Positions 8,466-15,610 of a stretch of 21,963 nt of DNA are shown here, piece by piece; within the stretch, counting starts at the first letter, position 1, and each line of letters begins with the position of its first letter. Under the pieces are notes generated by a model, which was not told the DNA's origin, made no database searches, and saw only the letters and a list, made by a program, of their open reading frames with translations. Source of the stretch: RGIG9060 sp045645985 (GTDB lineage: Bacteria > Spirochaetota > Spirochaetia > Treponematales > Treponemataceae); NCBI GenBank assembly GCA_045645985.1, contig JAZRJV010000043.1, positions 1 to 21,963 of the forward strand. The letters run 5' to 3'. Made by a program: the position numbers and the translations under genes.

Positions 8466-8508
8466 AAAGCAAGTTTGTCATTTTTTATATGATGAACTTG
8501 CTTTTTTT
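8466..8508 (+). terminator. Strong intrinsic terminator of the acyl-CoA synthetase gene
   Basis: A 16-bp stem pairs 8466-8481 with 8489-8504 (two G-U wobble pairs near the loop) around a seven-base loop. It runs directly into a T tract up to 8508. The minus-strand exit is not T-rich, so it mainly serves plus-strand transcription. The remaining bases to 8548 show nothing. Confidence 0.88.
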
Positions 8509-8548
8509 ATTTTAATATGTCCCTGTTGAATTTATTTTAGCATCTAAC

Positions 8549-9739
8549 TTAAATTTCAATAATTTTTGCACCTGATTTTGCATCGATTTTTGCAGAAACT
8601 TCAATTTTTTTAGTTGGTTCTTCTGAAAAAATTAAACTTCCAGAATCGAATTTTTTGCTGTTTGCAAAATTGCTTTTTACCAAAGTTAATCCCAATTTTG
8701 AACAAGCATATCTTCCAGTTGCGTTTTGTGGAAGTTTTATCAAATCAGAAACTACGCGAATTTTTAATTCTTCATTTTGTAAGTTGTTTTGTGAGTTTTC
8801 AAAATTCTGTGCAAAAACAAAAGAAAGAGAAGCCCTGTCTTTTGGCAACCCTGCCTTGTCAGAAAGTTTGTGTAATTTTTTCGGTGCAAAATCTGTATTT
8901 AAAACAAAATGACACCACTTTCCGCCACGACGACCATCCATACAACATTCTTTTGAGTGTGGACAAGGTGAAACAATACTAAATTTCTTTCTGATTAAAG
9001 CATCTCTGGTTAAAGAAATAAATCTACTTGAACGAGGGAAAGCAGGTTCCACAACCAAAATCATTGATTTTTCTGTTGCGTAAGAAATCAAAGTGTTTGT
9101 GTATTTTTTTGCTTGTTCTTCTAAAGGCTTTGCTGTGTCATAATAAAGTTCGTTAAACATATTTGCACAAGTTACAAAACTTGCTTTGTTATGAATTTCA
9201 GTTCCCAATTCACCTTTTACACGAATTATTTTCCAAGGTTCGATATTTTCATTTTCGTTATCTAAAGTTTTTGCTACCACAGAAAGATAAATTTCTTCCC
9301 CAAGTGATAGGGCAGTTTGTGAAATATCTGTGCAGTACCAAGTAAGTTTTTTCTTTCTAAGTTCTGGTCTAGAAAGCCATAATGCAACAGGAATTGTTAA
9401 TGGACCAGAACCTAAATCCAAACAATATTCGCCATCTTGCAATTTATCAAAATATTCACTTGGAAAACCTTTGAACAAATTTGTAAGTCTAAATAAATTC
9501 CACCACATAAAATAACGAGCGTAAGAAGTTAGCATCACAGTTTGATTCATATATCCGTTGTGGCGAGAACTTCTTTCGTCTGTTAATTGATGTGAAAGTT
9601 CATTTATCAAATTAGGAAGTTGATAAAGTTGTTTTGAAGATAAAGGTTTTATGCTTTGTAAAATTTCGTCAAAATTTTCTAAAATTGAATTTTCATTTTT
9701 TTCAAGTGATTTGAACATCTTTTCAATTTGAATTTTCAT
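8549..9739 (-). CDS. Rsm22/METTL17-like ribosome-associated methyltransferase
   Basis: A 396-residue protein with a Rossmann methyltransferase core: SAM motif I is YCLDLGSGP (105-113), and an acidic strand end Asp138 follows in YCTDIS. The region 257-310 carries the Rsm22 family hallmarks: CPHSKECC (259-266), KWCHF (274-278) and LSDKAGLPKDRASLSF (292-307). Family knowledge: mitochondrial Rsm22/METTL17 associates with the small ribosomal subunit, and METTL17 binds a 4Fe-4S cluster through four cysteines. Here Cys259, Cys265 or Cys266, Cys276 and Cys346 (in YACSKLG) could fill that role. A small-subunit assembly function is inferred; catalytic activity is uncertain. It is last in the der-merR operon, with AGGAAG just upstream of the ATG and a 21-base gap to merR. 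Confidence 0.82.
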   Translation of the reverse strand: MKIQIEKMFKSLEKNENSILENFDEILQSIKPLSSKQLYQLPNLINELSHQLTDERSSRHNGYMNQTVMLTSYARYFMWWNLFRLTNLFKGFPSEYFDKLQDGEYCLDLGSGPLTIPVALWLSRPELRKKKLTWYCTDISQTALSLGEEIYLSVVAKTLDNENENIEPWKIIRVKGELGTEIHNKASFVTCANMFNELYYDTAKPLEEQAKKYTNTLISYATEKSMILVVEPAFPRSSRFISLTRDALIRKKFSIVSPCPHSKECCMDGRRGGKWCHFVLNTDFAPKKLHKLSDKAGLPKDRASLSFVFAQNFENSQNNLQNEELKIRVVSDLIKLPQNATGRYACSKLGLTLVKSNFANSKKFDSGSLIFSEEPTKKIEVSAKIDAKSGAKIIEI

Positions 9740-9760
9740 TTTTCTTCCTATTTTGTTCGG

Positions 9761-10120
9761 TTAAGATTTGTTTTCTAAACTATTTTGTGAACTAGAATAT
9801 TTTTTTACTAAAAGATAAGTTTCTAAAAGTTCTCCGCGAATTTCATTTATTTGCAAAACAAAGTCGCTAGAATTATTTTGTTCAGCTAAATTTCCCGCAT
9901 CTTCGATAAGTTGATTTCTAGCACCTTCAATCGTAAATTTTTTTTCTTGAATCAAATATTTTAATCTAAAAATGATTTGCAAATCGCGGGAAGAATAACT
10001 TCGTCTTCCACCTATATCTTTTTTTGGTGCAAGAGAGGGAATCACTTCTTCCCAATATCGTAGAATGTGAGATTTTATTCCTGTAAGTTCTTCAACTTCG
10101 CCAATCGTAAAACTTGCCAT
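9761..10120 (-). CDS. Small MerR-family transcriptional regulator
   Basis: A 119-residue protein with an N-terminal winged helix-turn-helix of the MerR type: FTIGEVEELTG (4-14) begins the recognition unit, ILRYWEEV (19-26) is the characteristic helix, and GGRRSYSSRDL (37-47) forms the wing. The rest (50-115) is helical and short, a probable dimerisation segment without a clear effector domain. No metal-binding cysteines are present, so a metal sensor of the CueR or ZntR type is unlikely. AAGGAA precedes the ATG. It lies 16 bases after der and 21 bases before the Rsm22-like gene, so all three are likely co-transcribed. The target is unknown; the context hints at a link to ribosome assembly or simple operon hitch-hiking. 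Confidence 0.85.
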   Translation of the reverse strand: MASFTIGEVEELTGIKSHILRYWEEVIPSLAPKKDIGGRRSYSSRDLQIIFRLKYLIQEKKFTIEGARNQLIEDAGNLAEQNNSSDFVLQINEIRGELLETYLLVKKYSSSQNSLENKS

Positions 10121-10136
10121 TCTTTTCCTTGATGAA

Positions 10137-11582
10137 TTATCGTTCTCTATCTTCCCAGCGTTTTCTACTTGCTTTTAATTCAAGTTGCACAGGAATTTTA
10201 TCAAAATCTAAATCGCTTCGAATTCTGTTTTTCAAAAATGATAAATATGATTGAGAAACAACTTCTGGACGAGTTGCAAAAAGCAAAAAGCTAACTGGAT
10301 TTGTGCTTGTTTGAACCATATATTTTACTTTGAAGTTTGCGCTTCTACTTGCTGGTGGCGGATATGCTGTAACCCAATCTTTTAGCGCTGTGTTCAAAGA
10401 AGCTGTATCGATTTTTCGGTTTAATTGTTCGTAAACTTCTAAGGCTGTATTTAATAAAAGTTTAATTCCTTTGCCTTCCAAAGCTGAAATACAAACAACT
10501 GGTGCAAAACTCATATGCCCAAACATAATTTTAATATTTTCTTCGGCTCGTTTTACTGCTTTTCGGTCTTGGTCTTGAGTATCCCATTTGTTCAAAACAA
10601 AAATAATTCCTCGTCCTCTATCGTGAGCAAGAGAAATGATTTTTTTATCTTGTTCTGCCAAACCTTCCTGAGCATCAATCATATGAAAAACTACATCTGC
10701 TTTGTCCAAAGATTTTATCGCGCGGTTTACAGAATAATATTCGATATTTTCTTTTACTTTAACTTTTCTTCGGATTCCGGCTGTATCCAGAACCATAAAT
10801 TTTTTATCTTGATATTCAAAACTTCCTTCAACAACATCTCGAGTTGTTCCTGCGTAATCACTTACGATAGAAGCTTGTGTGTGTGTAAGTCTGTTAGATA
10901 AAGTTGATTTTCCTGTGTTTGGTTTTCCTACAATTGCAATTCTGATAGGATTGATTTCTGCGCCTTCTTCAACTTTTGAAAAATCCAATTTATTTACAAT
11001 TTTTTCAGAAAGTTCTGGGATTCTATCTCCATGTTCTGCGGAAATAAAAAGCAAATCTTTAAAACCAAAACGCATAAAGTTCCAGGCTTCTTCTTCTAAG
11101 CGTCCGCCTTCGCATTTATTTACAGCAGTGATAAGTTTATTTGAATAAGGACGAAGCAAGGCGATAAATTCTTCATCTTCACCTGTAACAACACCTGCTT
11201 CCATCAAAAACAAAATCGCATCAGCTTTTTTCAAAGATTCAAGAGTTTTTTCTACAACAAGTTCGTCCATTACGGCTTCCATTGTGCCGATTTCGCGTTC
11301 AAGTTTGAATCCACCTGTATCCATAATGCGAACAGGCTTTCCGTTGATAAAAGCGGTTTCTTCAATTGGGTCACGAGTTACGCCAGGAGTTGGGTCAGTG
11401 ATTGCTCTGCGTTTGTGCAAAAGTCGATTAAACAAAGTTGACTTTCCAACATTTGGACGACCTGCAATAACTAAAAGAGGCAAATTTTTGTATTCTTTTT
11501 CTGTGTCAAAAATAAATTCATCAGCTGAATCTTCTTGCATTGTTGTAGAAATAGATTCTTGATTTTGGTCTTTCTTTTTCAT
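10137..11582 (-). CDS. der: Ribosome biogenesis GTPase Der (EngA)
   Basis: A 481-residue tandem GTPase needed for 50S subunit maturation. First G domain: GRPNVGKS (41-48), DTGG (88-91), NKCE (155-158). Second G domain: GKPNTGKS (219-226), DTAG (266-269), NKWD (331-334). A C-terminal KH-like domain (about 385-475) ends in RKRWEDRER. The N-terminus carries about 35 extra, mostly acidic or polar residues before the first strand, which in most Der proteins begins almost at residue 1. The ATG follows AGGAAAG closely, and a promoter with a short leader lies upstream, supporting this start. It heads the der-merR-Rsm22-like operon. Confidence 0.97.
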   Translation of the reverse strand: MKKKDQNQESISTTMQEDSADEFIFDTEKEYKNLPLLVIAGRPNVGKSTLFNRLLHKRRAITDPTPGVTRDPIEETAFINGKPVRIMDTGGFKLEREIGTMEAVMDELVVEKTLESLKKADAILFLMEAGVVTGEDEEFIALLRPYSNKLITAVNKCEGGRLEEEAWNFMRFGFKDLLFISAEHGDRIPELSEKIVNKLDFSKVEEGAEINPIRIAIVGKPNTGKSTLSNRLTHTQASIVSDYAGTTRDVVEGSFEYQDKKFMVLDTAGIRRKVKVKENIEYYSVNRAIKSLDKADVVFHMIDAQEGLAEQDKKIISLAHDRGRGIIFVLNKWDTQDQDRKAVKRAEENIKIMFGHMSFAPVVCISALEGKGIKLLLNTALEVYEQLNRKIDTASLNTALKDWVTAYPPPASRSANFKVKYMVQTSTNPVSFLLFATRPEVVSQSYLSFLKNRIRSDLDFDKIPVQLELKASRKRWEDRER

Positions 11583-11596
11583 GACTTTCCTATTGA

Positions 11597-11625
11597 ATTA
11601 CAAAGTGATTTTCTTGAACTTTCAA
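11597..11625 (-). promoter_or_regulatory. Promoter of the der operon
   Basis: On the minus strand TTGAAA (11620-11625), a 17-base spacer and TGTAAT (11597-11602) each differ by one base from consensus. The predicted start leaves a leader of only about eight bases containing the GGAAAG ribosome binding site before the ATG at 11582. The rest of the ptsI-der gap shows only AT-rich near-palindromes. Confidence 0.55.
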
Positions 11626-11715
11626 AATAACAGATTTTTTAAAAAACTGCTATAGGTAAACTTGTAAAAATCCTTAAGTCTTTAAAGCCTTTTATGAAAA
11701 ATTTTCTTAAAAAAA

Positions 11716-13410
11716 TTAGTTTTGTTTGGCTTTATCTAGCAAGTGTTTTTCGGAAGATTCGTGCATTTCTTGTAAAGAAAAATTTGAAAGCATCTGTTTT
11801 GTTGGAGAAATCAATTTTGGAGAAACGCTAATTACTCTTACGCCCATTCCGATAAGGCATTTTAAGGATTCTTCTCTTCCTGCCATTTCGCCACAAACTG
11901 AAATCGGAATGTCTGCTTGAGAAGCGCTTAAAACTGAATGTTTTATCATTCTTAAAACTGCAGGATGAAGTTCGTCGTACAAATGAGCAACATCTGTGTT
12001 TTCTCTATCAACTGCATTTATGTACTGAGTTAAATCGTTTGAACCGATTGAAAAAAAGTCGCATCGTTCTGCAAGATAATCAGAAATAATTGCCGCCGCT
12101 GGAGTTTCTATCATTATTCCAAGTGGAATATCGTCTTTGAAAGATTTTCCTTCTTTGAGCAATTCTTCTTTTACTTCGGAAATCAATTTTTTTGTTTCAT
12201 CAACTTGATTTGAAGTTGTAATCATCGGAAGCAAAATTTTTAAGTTTCCGTAAATTCCTGCACGATACAAGGCTTTTAGTTGTGTTTTAAAAATTTCTCT
12301 TTGCTGTAAACAAAATCTAATTGCTCTGCAACCTAAAAGAGGATTTTTTTCTTCAATTCCTGGCATTCCTTTTAAATCGATAATTTTGTCGCCACCTGCA
12401 TCTAATGTTCTGATTGTAACCGATTTACCTTCCATAATTTGAAGAACGGTTTTATATGCTTCAAATTGTTCTTCTTCATCAAGAATGTTGTTTTTTTCAG
12501 CCGCTTCCATAAACATAAATTCTGTTCGGAACAAGCCAATTCCTTCTGCGCCTTCGTCCTTTGCAAGATATGCGTCTTCAACTGTTCCGATATTTGCGTA
12601 AATCATTATTGGAACACCGTCTTTTGTTTGGGCTTTTTGAGAAACAAATTGTGCTAATTCTTTAATGCGTTTTTCGGCATTTTCTTGTTTAGTTTGATAA
12701 TCTGTGCGAATCGATTTATCTGGTTTTACAATTACAAGTGATTTTGTTGCGTCAACTACGATTGTATCATCATTTTCAATTACAGAAGTTGGATTTTCTA
12801 CTCCAAAAACTGCTGGAATTCCGTAAGTTCGTGCCAAAATTGAAATATGACTTGAAACGCCACCTTCTTGCAAAACAAGCGCTTTAATTTTTTTTCTGAA
12901 CAAAAGCATTGCTTCTGATGGCATTAAATTTTCTGCAACAACGATTGAATCTGCTGGAACGCTTTCAACTCCAACGCTAGAATACCCCAGCATATTGAAT
13001 AAAACTTTTTCAAAAACTTCTTCAATATCTTGCGCTCTTTCAGAAAGATATTCGTCGCCAACTGCGCGTAACTGGATTGTTGTTTCATCAATCTTTTTTT
13101 GAACGATATGCTCAACATTAAATTCAGATGAATTATATTCTTTTTTTATCTGATTCAAAAAATCTGTGTCGGTGAGCATCAAAAGATAAGTTTCGATAAC
13201 TGCTTCTTGCTCTGAATTTTCTGTATCAACAAGATTTTTATAATAAGTGATAACTGTTTCTATGGATTTTTCAAAGCGATTCCAACCCGGAAGTCTTTCA
13301 TCTTCTGTGATTTTTACCTTTGGGATAGTGTGCTGTTCTTTTTTTGCAATCACATAAGCCTTTCCGATTGCAATTCCTGTGGAAGCCGATATTCCTTGAA
13401 AAATTCTCAT
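11716..13410 (-). CDS. ptsI: PTS enzyme I (phosphoenolpyruvate-protein phosphotransferase)
   Basis: A 564-residue protein, the usual length of enzyme I. It takes phosphate from phosphoenolpyruvate and passes it to HPr. Visible features: N-terminal GISASTGIAIGKA (6-18), the phosphorylated His188 within GGVSSHISILAR (183-194), RTLDAGGDK (334-342), the PEP/Mg2+ segments MIETPAA (433-439) and FFSIGSNDLTQY (452-463) with Glu435 and Asp459, and catalytic Cys506 in VCGEMAG. No ptsH, EIIA or permease gene lies beside it, so the partner is elsewhere; in treponemes the PTS proteins often seem regulatory rather than transport-linked. No Shine-Dalgarno precedes the ATG, and a strong promoter ends six bases upstream. 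The N-terminal GAF domain of PtsP (the nitrogen-PTS enzyme) is absent. Confidence 0.95.
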   Translation of the reverse strand: MRIFQGISASTGIAIGKAYVIAKKEQHTIPKVKITEDERLPGWNRFEKSIETVITYYKNLVDTENSEQEAVIETYLLMLTDTDFLNQIKKEYNSSEFNVEHIVQKKIDETTIQLRAVGDEYLSERAQDIEEVFEKVLFNMLGYSSVGVESVPADSIVVAENLMPSEAMLLFRKKIKALVLQEGGVSSHISILARTYGIPAVFGVENPTSVIENDDTIVVDATKSLVIVKPDKSIRTDYQTKQENAEKRIKELAQFVSQKAQTKDGVPIMIYANIGTVEDAYLAKDEGAEGIGLFRTEFMFMEAAEKNNILDEEEQFEAYKTVLQIMEGKSVTIRTLDAGGDKIIDLKGMPGIEEKNPLLGCRAIRFCLQQREIFKTQLKALYRAGIYGNLKILLPMITTSNQVDETKKLISEVKEELLKEGKSFKDDIPLGIMIETPAAAIISDYLAERCDFFSIGSNDLTQYINAVDRENTDVAHLYDELHPAVLRMIKHSVLSASQADIPISVCGEMAGREESLKCLIGMGVRVISVSPKLISPTKQMLSNFSLQEMHESSEKHLLDKAKQN

Positions 13411-13416
13411 TACTTA

Positions 13417-13462
13417 ATAATAACGCTCGGAGAGCATTTCTGTCAAATGTTTTGTAAAACAT
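13417..13462 (-). promoter_or_regulatory. ptsI promoter, leaderless configuration, with palindrome abutting the -35
   Basis: On the minus strand a perfect TTGACA (13441-13446), an 18-base spacer and TATTAT (13417-13422) are followed by six bases and the ATG at 13410. The expected start point is the ATG itself, and no ribosome binding site is visible. Directly upstream of the -35, ATGTTTT-GT-AAAACAT (13447-13462) is a perfect 7+7 dyad and a candidate regulator site. Confidence 0.65.
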
Positions 13463-13731
13463 CTTAAAAAGATTTACTCTTAAGTTGCGTAAAAGAAAGT
13501 AAGATGCGATTTTGTAATTGGCTAAATTTATTCCAAAATCGCTCTCAACCAAAATTGCCTCGCCTCGTTAGTGCTGCGCTTCGCTTGCAAGACTTTTAGT
13601 AAGCCTTCGGCTTACAATCAAGTTTTGTTTCACAAAACTTGCGGCGTATCATTTTTCCATTACGCGTTTTCTTCACTAAGTTTTTTTCTTACTTTGTTTT
13701 GGCAAGTAAGTTGTTCGTAAATCTTTTTAAG
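13463..13731. repeat. Structured non-coding segment with 15-bp terminal inverted repeats (MITE-like)
   Basis: Positions 13463-13477 and 13717-13731 are perfect 15-base inverted repeats, and weaker symmetry continues inward (AAAGTAAGA near 13496 and its complement near 13686). Nested hairpins fill the interior: GCGATTTTG/CAAAATCGC (13506-13514 and 13534-13542), GTAAGCC/GGCTTAC (13599-13615), CAAGTTTTG/CAAAACTTG (about 13619-13641) and CTTACTT/AAGTAAG (13688-13710). No open frame and no clear target-site duplication is seen. This segment accounts for most of the gene-free 13411-13799 stretch. The rest of that stretch holds the ptsI promoter and operator and the sequence before the exporter gene. 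Confidence 0.55.
13567..13642 (+). repeat. 76-bp interspersed repeat, copy A
   Basis: This copy matches the reverse complement of 15464-15539 at 71 of 76 positions, with the last 50 bases (13593-13642) identical. It contains two hairpins, GTAAGCC-TTC-GGCTTAC and CAAGTTTTG-TTTCA-CAAAACTTG, and a GC-richer end (TGCTGCGCTTCGCTTGC). Similarity fades gradually on both sides, so the original element was probably longer. Confidence 0.85.
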
Positions 13732-13787
13732 CGTTCTAGAATTTAGTAAAAAGGGATATTTCAATAGAAAAAATGTTTTAAATTTTG

Positions 13788-13793
13788 TATATT
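13788..13793 (+). promoter_or_regulatory. Possible -10 box of the exporter gene
   Basis: TATATT ends six bases before the ATG at 13800, and no Shine-Dalgarno is present. No recognisable -35 lies 16-18 bases upstream, so this call rests on spacing and on the same arrangement at three other genes in the window. Confidence 0.35.
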
Positions 13794-13799
13794 GCTTTT

Positions 13800-14729
13800 A
13801 TGGATTTTTCTAGGTTTTCAAAATCAAAATTTTTTGGTTACTTTTTGGCTTGTTTTACTATTTTTGTTTGGGGAATTACTTTTGTTTGTACAAAGCATTT
13901 ATTGAATTATTTTTCGGCTTTGGAGATTTTGTTTGTTCGTTTTATTTTGGCTTATTGTTTTTTGTTTGCCTTGAATCCGCGTTTGTTGAAACTTTCTGCA
14001 AAAGAAAATTTTTTGGTGGCAGTGGCGGGATTAACTGGCGTAACTTTGTATCAGTTTACAGAAAACCTTGCATTAGATTTTACAACTGCTTCTAATGTGA
14101 GCATCATCGTTGCAATTTGTCCGATTTTTACAGCTTTAACTTCCCAGATTTTTCTAAAAGAAAAACATTTATCTGTAAAATTTTGTATTGGATTTTTACT
14201 TGCCTTTGCAGGAATTATTTTGGTTTGCTTCAATGGAAAAATCAATTTCAATTTGAATCCCAAAGGTGATATTTTGGCGTTGACTTCTGCAATTTGCTGG
14301 GGATTTTATTCATTATTTTTAACGATGATAAACAAAAAAGGCCACAACACAATTTTGATTACCAGAAAAATCTTTTTTTACGCAATTTTATTTATGCTTC
14401 CTCTTATGATTTGGGGAATTTTTTCAGAAAATCCTAAATCTACAGCTTATGTGGAACTTTCTGCCAGTTTGAACGCCGAACGATTTTCTTCTATATTAAA
14501 TTGGATTTTGCTTTGTTTCTTAGGAATTTTAGCCAGTGGATTTTGTTTTGTAGCATGGAATAAAGCTTGTAACATTTTAGGAACAGTAAAAATTTCTACA
14601 GGGCTTTATTTAATCCCCGTAATTACGATTTTCTTTGCTGCAATTTTCTTAAACGAAAAAATTACTCTCATGGGAACCATTGGTTCTGCCCTAACGATTA
14701 TAGGTTTATTTGTTTCTAGTAAAAAATAA
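13800..14729 (+). CDS. EamA/DMT-family exporter, ten membrane segments
   Basis: A 309-residue integral membrane protein of the drug/metabolite transporter superfamily, with two EamA-like halves of about five hydrophobic helices each (about 12-140 and 155-305). Family-like features include FVWGITFVCTK (22-32) in the first helix and the matching LTSAICWGFYSLFL at the start of the second half, GVTLYQFTENLAL, and FLNEKITLMGTIGSALTIIG near the end. Such proteins usually export amino acids, metabolites or drugs; the substrate cannot be read. I use the ATG at 13800, because the open frame also extends to a TTG at 13785 that has no ribosome binding site. It is followed after 70 bases by a separately promoted small gene, and both lie between inverted repeats. 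Confidence 0.85.
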   Translation: MDFSRFSKSKFFGYFLACFTIFVWGITFVCTKHLLNYFSALEILFVRFILAYCFLFALNPRLLKLSAKENFLVAVAGLTGVTLYQFTENLALDFTTASNVSIIVAICPIFTALTSQIFLKEKHLSVKFCIGFLLAFAGIILVCFNGKINFNLNPKGDILALTSAICWGFYSLFLTMINKKGHNTILITRKIFFYAILFMLPLMIWGIFSENPKSTAYVELSASLNAERFSSILNWILLCFLGILASGFCFVAWNKACNILGTVKISTGLYLIPVITIFFAAIFLNEKITLMGTIGSALTIIGLFVSSKK

Positions 14730-14746
14730 TAAAATTAAAAATTCCC

Positions 14747-14772
14747 TTGACATATATATATATATATATAAT
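14747..14772 (+). promoter_or_regulatory. Promoter with an all-TA spacer, candidate phase-variable switch
   Basis: Perfect TTGACA (14747-14752) is followed by nine TA units (14753-14770). The last two units plus AT form a perfect TATAAT (14767-14772), leaving a 14-base spacer made of seven TA units. Gain of one or two units would give 16 or 18 bases. The known precedent is the hif fimbrial promoter of Haemophilus influenzae, where TA repeats between -35 and -10 switch expression by slipped-strand mispairing. With 14 bases this copy is predicted weak or off. Confidence 0.65.
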
Positions 14773-14799
14773 GACTTAATTTTTTTGGAGGAATTTTTT

Positions 14800-15324
14800 A
14801 TGAAAAGATTTTTATTTATTTTATTTTTGGTTTTAACTGTATTTGTTGGAGTTGTTGCACAAGAAAGCAAAAGCGAAAATACTGATGACGTTTTAATTAA
14901 AATTAATGTACCAGAAACAGATAAGAAAGTAAAAGTATATGTTTCTAAACACCCAAATTTTATGGGCAAAAAACTTATTGCTGAAGGAACTACCGAAACT
15001 TATGTTGATAACTCATATCAGTATATCGGTTTTAGTAAGTTTGCACTTCAACCATTAGTTATAAATGATAAAGTTTTAGAGTATGATGTAGAATTAGGAA
15101 ATCCTGTAAAAAATGGACTAGGAATTACATCTGCATTTATTGGTGCAATTAGTGCTGGACTTGGTTTGGGATTTTTGCTAAGTGCTGATATGTATAGCGA
15201 ACAAGAATTCAAAAAAATGTTACCACTTGGAATTAGTATGATTGGTGTTGGTGCAACAGGTGTTACCGTTGGTTTAATTCTAAACAGCAAACACAAACCA
15301 AAACTAATAAGAGTAAATAATTAA
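14800..15324 (+). CDS. Small exported/membrane protein under the TA-repeat promoter
   Basis: A 174-residue protein of no recognised family. The ATG at 14800 follows a perfect GGAGG (14787-14791) at an eight-base spacing. The frame opens upstream through the TA repeat, but that extension encodes promoter sequence and is rejected. Residues 1-20 are a signal peptide (Lys-Arg, hydrophobic core, GVVA before Gln21), with no lipobox Cys. Residues 30-100 look beta-rich and charged, similar in texture to PEGA-like surface domains, which is a weak guess. Two hydrophobic Gly-rich segments (107-127 and 141-161) flank a short polar loop and could be a membrane hairpin, with a basic tail KHKPKLIR. Its promoter suggests on/off expression; a terminator-like hairpin follows. 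Confidence 0.75.
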   Translation: MKRFLFILFLVLTVFVGVVAQESKSENTDDVLIKINVPETDKKVKVYVSKHPNFMGKKLIAEGTTETYVDNSYQYIGFSKFALQPLVINDKVLEYDVELGNPVKNGLGITSAFIGAISAGLGLGFLLSADMYSEQEFKKMLPLGISMIGVGATGVTVGLILNSKHKPKLIRVNN

Positions 15325-15335
15325 AACAGTTTTTT

Positions 15336-15389
15336 CTCGCATAATGCAACAACTTTGTGCTGTTTGCAAAGCAAACAGCGCGAGTTTTT
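15336..15389 (+). terminator. GC-rich hairpin after the small-protein gene
   Basis: A nine-bp perfect stem, GCTGTTTGC/GCAAACAGC (15359-15367 and 15371-15379) with an AAA loop, is enclosed by CTCGC (15336-15340) and GCGAG (15380-15384) and followed by TTTTT (15385-15389). It starts 11 bases after the stop codon. It may be a terminator, or part of the repeat cluster that continues to 15539. Confidence 0.55.
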
Positions 15390-15463
15390 CGCAGAACGCA
15401 ACAAGTTTGTAAAAATCACAATGAGTGCAAAAGAAATTAGCGTAGCCGAAAAAGAATCAACCG

Positions 15464-15539
15464 GCAAGTTTTGTGAAACAAAACTTGATTGTAAGCCGAA
15501 GGCTTACTAAAAGCATTGCAAGCGTAGCGAAGCACTAGC
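15464..15539 (-). repeat. 76-bp interspersed repeat, copy B (inverted relative to copy A)
   Basis: The minus-strand reading matches 13567-13642 at 71 of 76 positions, with the 50 bases 15464-15513 identical. Both internal hairpins are conserved. The 286-base gap 15325-15610 holds this repeat, the hairpin at 15336-15389 and a 13-base direct repeat (15346-15358 and 15398-15410, one mismatch). I see no open frame of interest in it. Confidence 0.85.
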
Positions 15540-15610
15540 AAGCAGGTGCATTTTTCGGCGAGAGCCTGTTTTTTCTGGTACCAATATTTATTGCAAAATT
15601 TTGAAGAGTC

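Noticed and set aside
8614..9515. Plus-strand open frames antisense to the Rsm22-like gene
   Set aside because: They are shadows of a conserved coding region; none has recognisable motifs.
72..13465. Shared 10-mer AAAACATCTT at the first promoter (72-81) and beside the ptsI promoter (13456-13465)
   Set aside because: It is too short and AT-rich, and lies in opposite orientation relative to the genes; chance is likely.
14710..14799. Upstream extension of the 174-residue protein containing a Tyr-Ile run
   Set aside because: The run is translation of the TA repeat in the promoter. The ATG at 14800 has a perfect GGAGG and starts a signal peptide.
13411..15610. Whole region as an IS element or integron-like cassette
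   Set aside because: No transposase, integrase or target-site duplication is visible, and the enclosed genes are an ordinary transporter and a small exported protein.
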